DNA of 64,000 nucleotides from Albugo candida (taxonomy: Eukaryota; Oomycota; Peronosporomycetes; Albuginales), in the NCBI GenBank assembly GCA_040437565.1, contig JBDOQK010000032.1:1-64000 (forward strand), written 5' to 3'. The notes under the pieces were generated by a model. It made no database searches. It saw only the letters and a program-made list of their open reading frames with translations, and had not been told where the DNA came from. Below are positions 1 through 12,084 of the stretch, piece by piece. The translations under genes were made by a program, and so were the position numbers. Within the stretch, counting starts at the first letter, position 1; each line of letters starts with the position of its first letter.

Positions 1-690
1 TTCAAGGTCACAAAGACGCGAACATGGTTACACATTTCTTTTCGAAAGGTGACGTGTTTATGGAAGCTTTCTCAGAGAGCTTGAGACAGATTGCAGAATC
101 TGGGAATATTCTAATGCAAGTGGTTAGCTGGGGTCAATATATTACATCCCAAACTCACGTTTCCTGTTCCCTAGTGAAAAAGGAACAACACGATGACTGC
201 AAACTTGGAATGGTCGAGTGGAATAGATTATCGGATCTCCAAGGTCACAAAGACGCGAACATGGTTACACATTTCTTTTCGAAAGGTGACGTGTTTATGG
301 AAGCTTTCTCAGAGAACTTGAGACAGATCGCAGATTTTGGGAATATTTTAATGCAAGTGGTTTCGCTGGGGTCAATACATGACATCTCAAACTCACGTTT
401 CCTGGTCCCTAGTGAAAAAGGAAAAACACGATGAGTGCAAAGTTGGGATGGTCGAGTGGAATAGATGATCGGATCTCCAAGGTCACAAAGACGCGAACAT
501 GGTTACACGTTTCTTTTCGAAAGGTGACGTGTTTATGGAAGCTTTCTCAGAGAAACTGAGACAGATTGCAGAATTTTCAAATATTTTAATGCAAGTGGTT
601 TTTCGCTGGTCAATATATGACATCCGTATTTTACGTTTCCTGGTTCCTTAGTGGAGAAACACGATGATAGCACAGTTGGGATAGTAGAGT
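1..690 (+). repeat. Three tandem copies of a ~237-bp unit
   Basis: The same sequence restarts at 3, 240 and 478 (each beginning caaggtcacaaagacgcg), giving periods of 237 and 238 bases; the third unit fades at about 690. Units differ by a few substitutions. Each contains an ATG followed by sequence like that just before the gag-like region of the downstream copia fossil, so the array is probably a duplicated leader of that element. The window edge cuts the array, so the true copy number is unknown. Confidence 0.85.
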
Positions 691-1476
691 TGTCTACGTT
701 CAAACTAAACTGATCTTCGATCGATTGGTTTTGTGGCTAACCTGATTTCGTGAATGAAGAAATATTTATCAAGTCATGTCGATAGTTCAAAGACTCTACC
801 AACGAAAGATGCCATCGAATTAGCGGAGTGAAAAGTAAATAACGTGAGAGCTTTGGCGATTTTTTGACGATGCTGAGCCCACTATTTTAGACAATGGTGC
901 GTACAGCACGTAGCGCGAATCATCTATGGGATACTCTTCAGGGTTTTTCGTTCGGAAGAGTATGAACAAGAAGGTTCAACTAAGAAGACAACGACCTGAA
1001 TTTAAGATGGTCAAAGCACAGAATCTAGTCGACCACTTGATGAATCTGGATGAATTAGTACTGAATATGGGTGCGATCGAAGACCCAATCACCAAAGACA
1101 AAGCACTTGTGATACTACTTGGAAGTCTGACCGAAGAATATCAGCATATTGCAAGAATCATTTTCGAAAAAAACAAAAATATTATTTATTTTTTATTAAA
1201 ATGAAACTCTTTTTTAAACATGCGCAATGTCGACCTATTATGAGCCAAATCGGTTTTACAACGTGAATGGAGAAATATCCAGAGGAACGAGAGTAATGAA
1301 GTAGCGCTGAAGGCAAAGAAAGTGAAGTACAAGCAGGAAACAAATCGAAAGAAGAAGGCAGAATGTTTTTCAATGGACGGTGTTTTCATTATAACTAGCG
1401 TAGACATCGACAGAATGATTGCAGACAAAAGGCCTCGAGCAATCAAGAAAGCAAAACTGAACAACACGGTGCGCAT

Positions 1477-1723
1477 GCATTTATGGCAGTCCAAAATCAA
1501 ACAACTTAGTCTTCCCGACAGCAGAGCGAGCAGTCGTATTGATTTCGTTAAACGTGATTTGAAAGTATCAAGCTTCTTGACCACCCCATTCAAATTTCGA
1601 TTTCAAATGGCACTTCAGTTGAAGCAATTGGCATTGGTACAGTACCCATAACGCTTACAAATGGAGAACGAGTAATCATAAATGACGCTCGGTTTGTTCC
1701 GAATATGGATCGACGTCTTTTAT
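1477..1723. repeat. Gap-flank duplicate (left copy)
   Basis: These 247 bases recur, apparently identical, at 1824-2070, immediately after the 100-N gap. This is best read as two contig ends covering the same locus that were not merged, not as a biological duplication. Confidence 0.9.
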
Positions 1724-1823
1724 NNNNNNNNNNNNNNNNNNNNNNNNNNNNNNNNNNNNNNNNNNNNNNNNNNNNNNNNNNNNNNNNNNNNNNNNNNNNN
1801 NNNNNNNNNNNNNNNNNNNNNNN
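1724..1823. other. Assembly gap, 100 N
   Basis: Exactly 100 N. Both sides carry the same 247-bp sequence, so the gap probably has negative true length. Confidence 0.98.
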
Positions 1824-4459
1824 GCATTTATGGCAGTCCAAAATCAAACAACTTAGTCTTCCCGACAGCAGAGCGAGCAGTCGTATTGATTTCGTTAAAC
1901 GTGATTTGAAAGTATCAAGCTTCTTGACCACCCCATTCAAATTTCGATTTCAAATGGCACTTCAGTTGAAGCAATTGGCATTGGTACAGTACCCATAACG
2001 CTTACAAATGGAGAACGAGTAATCATAAATGACGCTCGGTTTGTTCCGAATATGGATCGACGTCTTTTATTGATTGCGGCACTGGTTTCGAAAGAGTTGA
2101 AGGTATTTTTTGTCGATAATTGGTGCGATGTTTCAAGCTCAAGAGTTCCAATCGTTAGAGTCCCTACTAGTGGAAAATGTACAGGCTTGATGAATCACCC
2201 GGAACGTCGAAAGATCAAGCAATGCTAGCAACTGTGGGATTTGGTGATCAATCTCAAAGAATTGAAGTATGGCATGCTCGTCTTGGTCATTTTCCAGAAA
2301 CGAAAATCAATGAATTGGGCAAATGTGGTAGTTAGCACAAACCTCTGGTCTCGATAATACCAATGAAGATGTATGCAGTGGATGTGCCAAAGGCCGGTTA
2401 ACAGTGAAGCCATCTTTGAAAATGATCGTAAAGCGGCCAAATACGAATGAATTATTGCAGCTTGTCCATAGTGACGTCATGGGACCGATGACACCAAGTT
2501 CTTCTGGTGGCTCAAAATATGTCGTGACATCTCTCGATGATTGTTCAAGATATATGAACGTGTATTCCTTAAAACCTAAGTTGGAAGCTGTGTACTATTT
2601 CGTTTAATACAAGTCGATGATGGAGTGACAAGTTGGAAAGAAAATGAAATGCATCCGGACCGATATCGGCAAGGAATATATCAACGGTTAATTTTGCGCG
2701 AATGGAGGAAGAATGGAATCATACACCAGACTAAAGTTCCGTCTTCCCCGAAACAAAATAGTCTAGCTGAACGGATGGACAGAACAATTATGGGGAGAGC
2801 AAGGACCATGTTAGAATACAAATGTGTTGAAAAGAAATGGTGGACGGATGAAAAAAAACACTGCTGCCTGTATTACAAATCGATTACCCAATAGTTACGA
2901 GCAGCCATGAGACCAATGGATGTATGCTCGGTATCAAGCCGGATATTGGTCATTTTCGAGTATTCGGTTCTGATGGATATGCATATGTTGATGAATCGAA
3001 GAGGAATAAACTTCAGAAAAAAGCTTATGCTAGCTTATTTTTAGGATACACGAACAATTCGAAAGGTTATAGCGTGCACAACAAGGAATCCGGGTAAGTC
3101 GAGATTTTAAGAACAGTACAATCATCGGAGTCAATTCAAGTTAAATACGCTGAAGTGTCCGATGGTAACATAAAAGCCCATGCGAATTATCATGACATGG
3201 AGAGCGAGGATAATTAGGATGATGAAAGTCCAGGTCAATTTCGAGCAGATCGTGTTGGTGATCTCGAAGATATTTCAATCGATGGTCGGTGAAGATGAGA
3301 GAAACCCAGTAAGAGCAAAGAATCACTCAATGACTTAGTATGATGACAGCTGGATGGCAATTGTCGACTTTCGTGAATGCTAAACTCCGCATTCTGGTAA
3401 TTACGATCTATTAATTTCACAACATGCTCATACTATTGTGCTGAGAGGGAGATTTGAACAAAAAACTGAGCATTATTTATCCACCACAAGTGGACAATCA
3501 GCTTGGTAAGTACACAGAGCTTTACCACCTTCTGTACCTTCCGATGGGATAGTTCCGCATGGTAGGATTGAGAATGATACACTTGATAAAGACCATTGAG
3601 AATCAAAACGACGTCGAATTACTCAAAAGAACTCATGTATCACACATGGAAACCCAGAGACGCATTCGAAAGCTATCGAAACCCACGACAGCAAAAATTG
3701 GAAGCTCTTTAGTCTTAGCTGTCTTCTTTAAAATCGAAACGACATAGCAATTGACGAATTCACCCTCGCAGGTATCTTTACAATCAAGCTTGATATACAC
3801 GGAAAGATGGAGCGATACAAAGCTCGTCTTGTTTCAGAAGGGTTTCGTTAGATTCCAGATATTGACTACAAGGCACCCTATTCACGTGCTTTCATTATAA
3901 ACTCAGTTCGAGTCTTTTATGCGTTATGCTACCAGCTCGGGTACAAAATAAATCACTATGATGTGGACACAGCTTTTCTGAATGGATACCTCGACGAAGA
4001 AGTTTACATGTGGCCTCCACATGGTTTCAACATGAGCCTGGAAAGGTATGCAAATCGAAACGAAGTATAATGGTTTGAAGCAGGCATCCGTCATAAGGTA
4101 CGGAACTATTCCTGACGTATTCGTGGATCAGATCAAGTTCAAGTATTGTTTTTTCGACGCTTGCATCTTTGTTCGAAGACACCAAGAAGGAAGTATTTTC
4201 ATTGCACTTTATGTGGATGATATGCGGATTGCAGCCAAATCAAGGAAAACGATACAAACGATTCAGCATCATCTTCAAAACTGTTTAGACTAAAGGGTTT
4301 GGGTACAGTACGATTTATTATTGGATTAGATTATCTGACATACTCAAATCACATCATCTCCTTTATACAATCCGAGCGTTCTTGGACAAAGATTGACCAA
4401 ATGCAATGAAAACAGACCAAGATATGCAAACGCGACCATATCGTTCACTTAATTGAGCA

Positions 4460-4467
4460 TTTTTATA
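4460..4467. other. Left target-site duplication of the TIR element
   Basis: TTTTTATA directly precedes the GGGAATTG terminus and pairs with TTTTTACA at 5281-5288 (7 of 8 identical). Confidence 0.6.
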
Positions 4468-5280
4468 GGGAATTGCTATGTCCACCCACCACGTGACTTC
4501 CTGACCAATCAAATTACTGATTTCTTTCCAATCAACTTTTTACTATGTGACTACAGTTTCACAGCCCTGCATGCCGATCAAAGGTATCGGAACTCATAGT
4601 TGCACACCTTTCTAGAATCTCAATTCTAGATCAGCTAACTTTATCATGCTTTTCGTTGTACCGCGTCGTTCGAAAACAGTAAAGTACGCATTTACGGATC
4701 GTCATCATATGTCGTCTATCTACTACATCCTGCGAGAAAGTATTTAGGAGTTGAAAGTACGTTCAGTCTGGTCTGAGAATTAGAATGATAACGACAGCGG
4801 TCTTTTGCCGCATTTCTTGTAGCACGAGAAAGTTGTAAATACATTTGTGACTTGTTTATGGCGGCTTTCGAGCGCACAGACGCCCTGCCGCTGTACTGTT
4901 ATGGGATGGGCTATCATTTTCCAGATGTTGCACGTAACTGTTTTCAGTGGACTCGCCATCTTTATACCGCTATACCGCTTGTGTGCATCGCCCGAATTCC
5001 GAAGTGCCCTGTGCTGCAATCGAGTGCACGTTTGCGAAAGTTCTAGCAGAATTTTTTGGAATGAAAAGGGTGCTCTAAATTATCTCGTATGGGTGCGACA
5101 CGGATAGCGGATTTTCAATACACCTGGTTTCAGGCCGTTCATGTCAGATTATATGCATCCAGGGTGGGTCTACCAATCAAAACTTCTGAGAGAAGTGCCC
5201 CTATCATAAAAAGGTGAGTGGAAATAACGCCGTAACCTGATTGGTCAAAAAGTCACGCCGTGGTGGAAATGTCAATTCCC
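4468..5280. mobile_element. Nonautonomous TIR element (813 bp, GGGAATTG ends)
   Basis: The left end starts GGGAATTG and runs through CCACC, CGTGACTT and GACCAATCA. The right end read in reverse gives the same order, so the termini are imperfect inverted repeats of roughly 45-60 bases. It is flanked by an 8-bp duplication with one mismatch and sits inside copia A, whose RNase H-like sequence resumes at 5289. The interior shows no recognisable protein. A matching end occurs at 31750-31920 next to a MULE transposase remnant, so it may be a deletion derivative of a Mutator-like element; a hAT-like origin also fits an 8-bp duplication. Confidence 0.75.
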
Positions 5281-6302
5281 TTTTTACATGTGGCAATGTG
5301 AACTTGACCAGATGCCGCATTCGCAGTTTGGCAGTCGATTTCTAGGAAAATCCAAGCTCAGAACATTTGAGATGCAGGAATTTGGGTCTTACGTTACCTA
5401 AAAACGACTTCTGATTTCGGAATTATTGTAAAAGCGAAACGTCGACTCTGAAAAATTCAGCATACAGTGATTCCGAATGGGCAAGCAATAGCGACGATAG
5501 ACGTTCAATTTCCGGTACAATACTTTTGTAAACATTATGCCAGTCGTATCCAAATCTAGACTACAAAAGAACGTCGCGCCAATCACAGCTTCACCACTCT
5601 GAGAACTAACGCCCAATCGACTGCTGTTGGTGGATGGGTACGTATCGTCAGCTTACGCACAGCGAAATTGATTTCTGGACGAGTGCGGCGCGCAAACAAT
5701 AAAAGGCTGCGAAGCCCGAAACTTCTTGATAGTTGGCTTCTTGGCTGAACGTATCTCCAAGCGGTCCGAATTCGATGCTGGACTATCGATGTAGTCTTGA
5801 CCGATAGGCGTGATAATCGGATGCGCTTAATCCAGATCCACTTTCATTAATAATACGCATATGGACGGCTCCTGATCGAAAGAGTATCCATCACCTTTGC
5901 TGTACCGAACTCGCATTCCCAAGAATTTTCTGACGGGCCTGAGATTCTTGATTAAAAGACTTGAAAGGCTATCAAATGTCGACTCGATTCTTGAAAGACT
6001 TAACCCCGTTATCAGTATATCGTCGACATATAATCTTGAAACCGTAATTCCTGTTGTCCCTTGATCGTAATACAAGCATGAGTCAGTCTTACAATCAAAT
6101 CGTTTCTCGAAGTAAATCAAAAAATTTGGAACTACGTAGCTGCTTCATTCTTAGTCTTGGCCAAGAATACTCGAAAATATTTCATTTTTTAGTTGATGGA
6201 ATTGATCAAATATCGAATTCTGCTTCGGTCTTTAGGGCCCTTCAAATCACTGCACATAACTCCACGAATTCCTTCCAACGGTAAGTTCATACCGGTATCT
6301 TT

Positions 6303-6763
6303 CCGAGACTGTTTATTCTTTGTTTGCTTGCTTTCCGTGCAAGTAATGAATTTCAATCGCCGATGGTCATCAAACTCGATCCCTGATTCCGGAAGCTTTG
6401 TTATAGTCTCAATAGTATCGTAGTTCGATTGACCGAATCGTTGGTGGAAGTGCAGAAGGTCTCTCATCTACTTGTTTCTTCTGTCCACGAACTCAAGTGA
6501 AGCAATTATGTCAATGGCACCGGAGAGCGTTCTTGACCTTCTGTATCGATGGAGAGAACGTTCTTGGCCATATTCACTTCGAACACGATCGCACCATGAG
6601 AACTACGCTGAACAACTCTCGATCCATCTGCTTGATACGTCAATTTGCATCCTTTAGCCTCAAGAGAGCATTCCTCGGTAATCCGCTGACTGTTCCGACA
6701 ATATCAGCCGTTTCGATACATCCATCTTCATTCCTTCGCATTTGAAAGTATGCATGATTCGTT
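6303..6763. repeat. Gap-flank duplicate (left copy)
   Basis: These 461 bases reappear, apparently identical, at 6864-7324 right after the gap. Unmerged overlapping contig ends are the simplest explanation. Confidence 0.9.
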
Positions 6764-6863
6764 NNNNNNNNNNNNNNNNNNNNNNNNNNNNNNNNNNNNN
6801 NNNNNNNNNNNNNNNNNNNNNNNNNNNNNNNNNNNNNNNNNNNNNNNNNNNNNNNNNNNNNNN
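6764..6863. other. Assembly gap, 100 N
   Basis: Exactly 100 N, flanked by the same 461-bp sequence on each side. Confidence 0.98.
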
Positions 6864-8589
6864 CCGAGACTGTTTATTCTTTGTTTGCTTGCTTTCCGTG
6901 CAAGTAATGAATTTCAATCGCCGATGGTCATCAAACTCGATCCCTGATTCCGGAAGCTTTGTTATAGTCTCAATAGTATCGTAGTTCGATTGACCGAATC
7001 GTTGGTGGAAGTGCAGAAGGTCTCTCATCTACTTGTTTCTTCTGTCCACGAACTCAAGTGAAGCAATTATGTCAATGGCACCGGAGAGCGTTCTTGACCT
7101 TCTGTATCGATGGAGAGAACGTTCTTGGCCATATTCACTTCGAACACGATCGCACCATGAGAACTACGCTGAACAACTCTCGATCCATCTGCTTGATACG
7201 TCAATTTGCATCCTTTAGCCTCAAGAGAGCATTCCTCGGTAATCCGCTGACTGTTCCGACAATATCAGCCGTTTCGATACATCCATCTTCATTCCTTCGC
7301 ATTTGAAAGTATGCATGATTCGTTGCATTCCGTACGATGTTGTAACATGTTCATATCCATTACGAGATGCCTGCTGGATCCGCTGTCTAATATCCATGCT
7401 TTTTTCGTTTGTTCCAGCGTAGCTTTTGCATCCAATCTCTAATACGATGTCTTCGTTGCTGGAGGAGCTTTATTTCCTGCAATCCTTTCTCATATGTCCA
7501 CTTTTCCCACAATTGCAACATTTCATTTGCTTCTTCGGCTTGGATCCCCTTACTGCACCGATTCGGCCCCGAATCCAGTTTTTTGCCTCTCTTGATGCAT
7601 CACTGTTGGTGTCTGAATCCATAAGCTGGTCAAAGTGGCACACTCCCTCGGCTTGCCTTCTGGTGTCTTCTCTCATTGTATTAACACTGGCCATCAGAGC
7701 TTGTTTGAAATCAGGCTTTGCATACTTCATAACGCTTTTTAGAAGCATATCGTCTGCTCCACCGACTCCTTCACTGAATGCCGACAGGAATGGAAAAAAT
7801 TCGCTTCAAGAACGTCCATTCGGTTTTTTTTTGCGGTGAAAAAGCGTGTTGCTTGCGTGCTGGTGATTTGGGCCGAAACACTTCGTTGACTTGGTCCATC
7901 ACATCTTCGACTCTAGAGCATTGACTCATCCATTGAAGTACTTGCTGACCGTGATAAGTAAGAGCTTTCCCGCTTAGATGCCGTCCAAGACAGGCCAGCT
8001 TCACCTCCTCACTCCAAATCCCGCCGGGTGCTTGTTGCGCATGCAACAGTTGCCGCAAGAAAAGATTACCCCATTGCGTAAACGGCTCACCAAGTCCAGA
8101 GTATGTTTCTTTCCCACCTAATAACTGAATGGCGTGCTTCATATCCCTTGCTGCTGATACTCTCACTCGATTAAACCCGTCCAACGCATTATGTATCATG
8201 GCATGGACAAAGATATTCCTCATCCCGCTTCCACGATGCTGCATCTGTTTCGCATCCAGGGATGACATTGCAAAACCCTGTCGTTGGTTGCTTGAACCAG
8301 CAAATCTGCTCTCCGTTCGCGAGGGTGGTACGGGCGAGCCGACGCTCCACTCGGTCTCGATTTGTCCAGTAGATTTCCGATTGCCTCCAGCAGCAGCATC
8401 ATTCGTTCCATCTTCGACTCATCTGATCCGTCGGATTCTTCCATGCTCTTAGCGGATGGAATCTTGATTGGTCTTATAACCTGTTGGAGGTTAGCGAAGA
8501 TGGTGGCGTTCCAGTTAAATTGCCGAAACAATTTTCTTAATCCAATTCCCAACCAACCGTTTAGACTAAGGCCCAAGTGCTACTAGAAA

Positions 8590-9371
8590 GCTAAAGCACA
8601 TTCTTAAGTCCTTCCCACGGCTTTTCCCCGTCAAGTCCTTCCGATATACATCTATGTATCGAAAATATTTCTTCGCACGATGTCGAATGGTTGTGAGGGG
8701 GATAGATTCCAGAGCCTTAGGACTGCGCTAACCAGGCCTTTCCAGCTGGAGTCACAATTTTTGCGATCATAAAGCTTGGCAGCACCCAGAAGTTCTTAAT
8801 AAAGTTGAACTCACAGGCAGGGCAGGGACGTAATCAACGCAAGTAGATGAATTGCAGAATTTATTTTTATCAAAGTAAATTTCTGAAAAATTTATTTATC
8901 AAGTGTCCAGCGGCAACGATTAGTTCTTCCAACATGCCTTTCTGCTCCATGAAGTCATGTTCGTGGTCAATCGTATTTCTTGTACAGCACATTATTGAGA
9001 CAAGGCCTTTGTCATTGAAACAAAGACACATGCCATCTTTCCACAGGCCCCTTTCAGTAAAAACTACTTTCAATCCTTTTGGCAACCCGAAGAGAAGGAA
9101 AGGTTGAACAATATATTCAAATGGAAAGTCATTCAACTCAACAGCTCCTTCACCTCGAAGAGTAACATTAAGATGAGTGTCATGGAAGCGGATTGGCTGG
9201 ACTCCCGACAAGGGCATCAGTAGCAAATGCAGCACGACTGGTGCATTGTCAAACGCAAAGAGAGCTTTGGATGTGGGGTACTGTGTCCCAAAGAAGAGAA
9301 TTGCACGATCTTTCACTTGTTAGAATAGATCTTCATCAGTCCACCACCCATCATAATTCTTGCCAGGTTGC
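8590..9371 (-). pseudogene. T1 transposase, C-terminal half
   Basis: Reading on the minus strand from 9371 gives NYDGWWTDEDL, then a second catalytic acid motif FDNA near 9245-9256, PKGLKVVFTERGLW, a Cys-Cys segment, and EELIVAAGHL. After a small disruption it continues CEFNFIKNFW, IPLTTIRHRAKKYFRYIDVY and ends near 8590. It matches T2 and T3 segment by segment. The general layout resembles IS630/Tc1/mariner-type DDE enzymes. The third catalytic position, expected Glu in NxIENFW, reads Lys here, and frame breaks are present, so it cannot be active. Confidence 0.8.
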
Positions 9372-9379
9372 ATAATAAC
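9372..9379. other. hAT target-site duplication, left
   Basis: ATAATAAC, identical to 12077-12084 at the other end of the hAT element. Confidence 0.92.
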
Positions 9380-12076
9380 TAAGGATGTGCTTAAAACAAA
9401 TTCCACAATTAGACAAAACAAACATTGTTTTATACACGTTTATACAAGGACCTTTTGTCTTTTTCCACCGTGCAATTTCCGTGGGTTTCTTTCTCCTGAG
9501 GAGGAAAAAAATACCATATAAATTAGCAAAGCCAATGCCTCGCCCTCAAGATCCTATCTGGTTGCTCTTTGGTCCCAAGTATAAGGATCCTTATGAGGAC
9601 AAAAGAATAGAAAGAGTGCGATGCAATGCCTGTAGCGAGTCAGTCGTTGCTTCGGCGTAACGGCTAAAGGAGCACTCAAAAAGTGTTCCGCTAGGGGCAG
9701 AGACGGAATTGATAGACTGCCACCTTCGAGCGAAGTTCCTCAGGCAGGTGGTAGCAATATAAGGAGCACTATAAAAACATTAGCGGCGTGTTGACAGTTT
9801 CAAACAGAATTGATACTACTTCAGAGTCACCACGTGGTCAGAGTCAAAGCTCTCAGCATCAACAGCAACTTACCAAGAGAAGCAACAGGGTAACAGATGG
9901 TACAATTACTGCATTGCAGACTCTATCTCTCCCGAACAGCAAACCAGACTGGAAGGACTGTTAGCTAAGGCACTACATCACTCCAGCCTACCATTCGCGG
10001 TGTTTGAAAGTGCAGGCTGGTATCAGTTCTTCCTAGCTGTTTGCCCCGGTCTAAGGATCCCTAGCCGAGAGAAGATTGGAGATGAATAGCTCGATAGTGA
10101 ATACCAGAACGTTATGCGAGACACGCTGACAGAGATATCAGAATGGCAGATGATGTGCTTTTCGATTGACGGCGCGACCAACGTCCAAGGTAAGAAACTG
10201 CTCAATCTTATGGCTTGTGGCTCAAAAGCCCTGTTCTGGAACACTTTACTATGGAGTTGCGGCGTGACTCCTCCGAATATTTCAAAGAAAAAGGTGCTAG
10301 ATTGCCAGAGCCGCCTTAAGGTGTCATTGGACAGAATTTCAACTGAGAACAACATACTTGAGGGTATTGAAACCAATGAATTGATGTGGTCTTCGTATCT
10401 GACTCTCTGAATGCCATGAAGAAATTAAGGAAGGTGCTGTGTAGCTTTGGAGCATTTGCAGTAGTTTTTGGATGTGCACCATATACCCTTAATACCTTTT
10501 CTCTGAATATTTTGAAGCTCGAAATAACCGCTCAAACTCTGAAAGAAGCAATGTTCATCGTGAAAAATCTCCAATGCATACATCTTGCCCAATCGCTCTT
10601 TGGTCAGCTCTGTGACGAAAAACCTCACCGACTCATACATTGATTCTCTTCACGGGTACTCGATAGTCGACAGCACATTTTATGTTTGTGAGACTCAATT
10701 ATGTGAAGTCAGTGGTTACATCGATCCCTGCAGCAGTCACTCACGATGACCTCTTCGATGAAGTGGCAGTGCCTGATGTTTTGGTTGGTGAAATCATGAA
10801 CACGTCATTCTAGAGAAGGTGCGCGGCCATAGAAGTGGTCATGAAGCCCATCTGCGCTTGTATTGCTTACTTTGAGGGCGATGAGGCGACCTTTTCTCCA
10901 TTGTATGCCTGTTTTCTCTATCTAAAGTTTAGTTTATCAAAGCTCAAAAGAAACTCTAGAGATATTCTCGCGTTGGATGATGCAGCACTTGATCAGTTAG
11001 ATACGCATTTAGAGAGCAGGCTCAAGGATATATACAGCCTGGCGCATGCCTTGGCATTTCCAACTGATCCTCTCTTTGATGAAATAAAAGACAGGCTTCG
11101 CAAGATAATGTCAATAGATTCATGGGGATGGGTCTAGGCAGCTAGTCTCATCAGCGCCGGAAGGCCCTAAAGCAGATTGCACCAGGGGATGCGTCCCAGA
11201 TAGTTCTGGGTGAGTGGGCAAGGTATTGCATTTGAAAGCCGATAAGCTCAGACTTATTTCCTATAGCACGGACTATGAAACCGGCACTGTTGTGGTCGCA
11301 GATGCAGGGTAAATATCCCAATCTTGCACCGCTATTAAATTTAGGTACACAGTAATCCTAATAAGCTGGATGCGGTGAACGCCGCGGCCACAAAGCTGCA
11401 AAGCGTGTGCACAACAATAGAAGAACCCGGCTTGGAGGACAAAAAGTGGAGAAGCAGACCTTTGTGATCTTTAATGCTAAGCAAATATCTCGTAGTTTAG
11501 GAGACTACAGGAAAGGGACAATCTTGGAAGCTATGGCAACTCTGAAGGTAACTCCTGAATAGCAGGAGGCGGCTGCTAATTCATCGGCTTCCAACGAGGG
11601 CGAGAACATCGGTGCTACAGTGCGCCGTTGCACCGATATTGACGATCAGGATGTTGACAGTGGGGATGTCAACGACATGGAGGATTAAGGGCTGATTGGA
11701 CTGCTGAATGGAGTTGCACAGCCGTCTGCCTTGTCAGACGTGCAGCTGTTTGGAGAGAGGAAGAAAGCAATGACGGGAAACCTCAACAACAGTAGAGCAG
11801 GAACCCACCAATTGGCGATGACAGAAACTGCTGGCAGCCAAGGATCCAAGAAGAGGAAACACTTGCAGCTGACCAAGTTTTCCTCCTCTGACGAGAACGC
11901 AAAGAGCAGTGATAAATATAACAACTCCGATAGAGATGATGAGTGAGAACCCCAAAATAGTAATGATTAGGTGAATAAAAAACCAAAAACAATTGTGCGA
12001 TGCAATTGGACGTATAAAACATGTAACAAACACCACATGTTGTATAAAACAGGGGTTTCAAACATACACATCCTTA
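9380..12076 (+). mobile_element. hAT-type DNA transposon, 2697 bp
   Basis: The termini are TAAGGATGTG and CACATCCTTA, perfect 10-bp inverted ends with weaker similarity inward. They are flanked by a perfect 8-bp duplication ATAATAAC, the hallmark size for hAT elements. The interior carries a BED-like zinc-finger start and hAT/DUF659-like transposase sequence on the plus strand. The insertion interrupts the T1 transposase between its LEHPSILREAW segment and its NYDGWWTDEDL segment. It is broken by stops and frame changes. Confidence 0.92.
9520..11670 (+). pseudogene. hAT transposase remnant
   Basis: The N-terminal part reads MPRPQDPIWLLFGPKYKDP and then VRCNACSESV, followed by KEHSK: a BED-type finger with a CxxC pair (9533-9690). 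At 9940-10410 is a DUF659-like stretch (FAVFESAGWYQFF, CFSIDGATNVQGKK). At 10386-10643 follows VFGCAPYTLNTFSLNIL. At 10835-11137 is an alpha-helical middle section (PICACIAYFEGDEATFSPLY). Weaker C-terminal traces reach about 11470. The frame changes repeatedly and stops occur, so this is a dead gene. The family call rests mainly on the termini and target duplication, with the BED-like start in support. Confidence 0.75.
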
Positions 12077-12084
12077 ATAATAAC
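12077..12084. other. hAT target-site duplication, right
   Basis: ATAATAAC, identical to 9372-9379. Confidence 0.92.

Larger units (their letters stand above)
690..5640 (+). mobile_element. Ty1/copia fossil A
   Basis: Parts occur in the copia order gag, integrase, reverse transcriptase, RNase H. A UBN2-type gag segment lies at about 880-1200 (KSMNKKVQLRRQ, LGSLTEEYQ). Integrase-type sequence is at 2230-2900 (LVHSDVMGPMTPSS, SLDDCSRYMNVY). Reverse transcriptase is at 3780-4460, with NHYDVDTAFLNGYLDEEVYM and a YVDD box at 4210-4221. RNase H-like sequence continues at 5289-5620 beyond an inserted TIR element. The element is heavily broken in many places and no LTR pair was recognised. A gap with an artefactual 247-bp duplication lies inside it. 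It is old. Confidence 0.85.
5690..8580 (-). mobile_element. Ty1/copia fossil B
   Basis: On the minus strand the parts are gag at about 8576-7770, a CCHC knuckle near 7480-7520 (CCNCGKSGHMRKDC), integrase N-terminal sequence at about 7030-6190 (LLHFHQRFGQSNYDT, CSDLKGP) and reverse transcriptase at 6120-5690 (YVDDILITG, FLGMRV). The element is incomplete, broken many times and shows no LTRs. It lies tail to tail with copia A, and its gag end abuts the 3' end of the DDE transposon T1. Part is artificially doubled across the gap at 6764. Confidence 0.85.

Noticed and set aside
1-690. CRISPR-like or satellite array
   Set aside because: The units are 237 bp with no spacer/repeat alternation, the genome is eukaryotic, and the array leads directly into copia sequence.
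5398-5616. Minus-strand 72-codon frame as a separate gene
   Set aside because: The plus strand here reads as copia A RNase H-like sequence resuming after the inserted TIR element.
6189-7306. Two tandem copies of a copia integrase region
   Set aside because: The second copy is the identical gap-flank duplicate and is most likely an assembly artefact.
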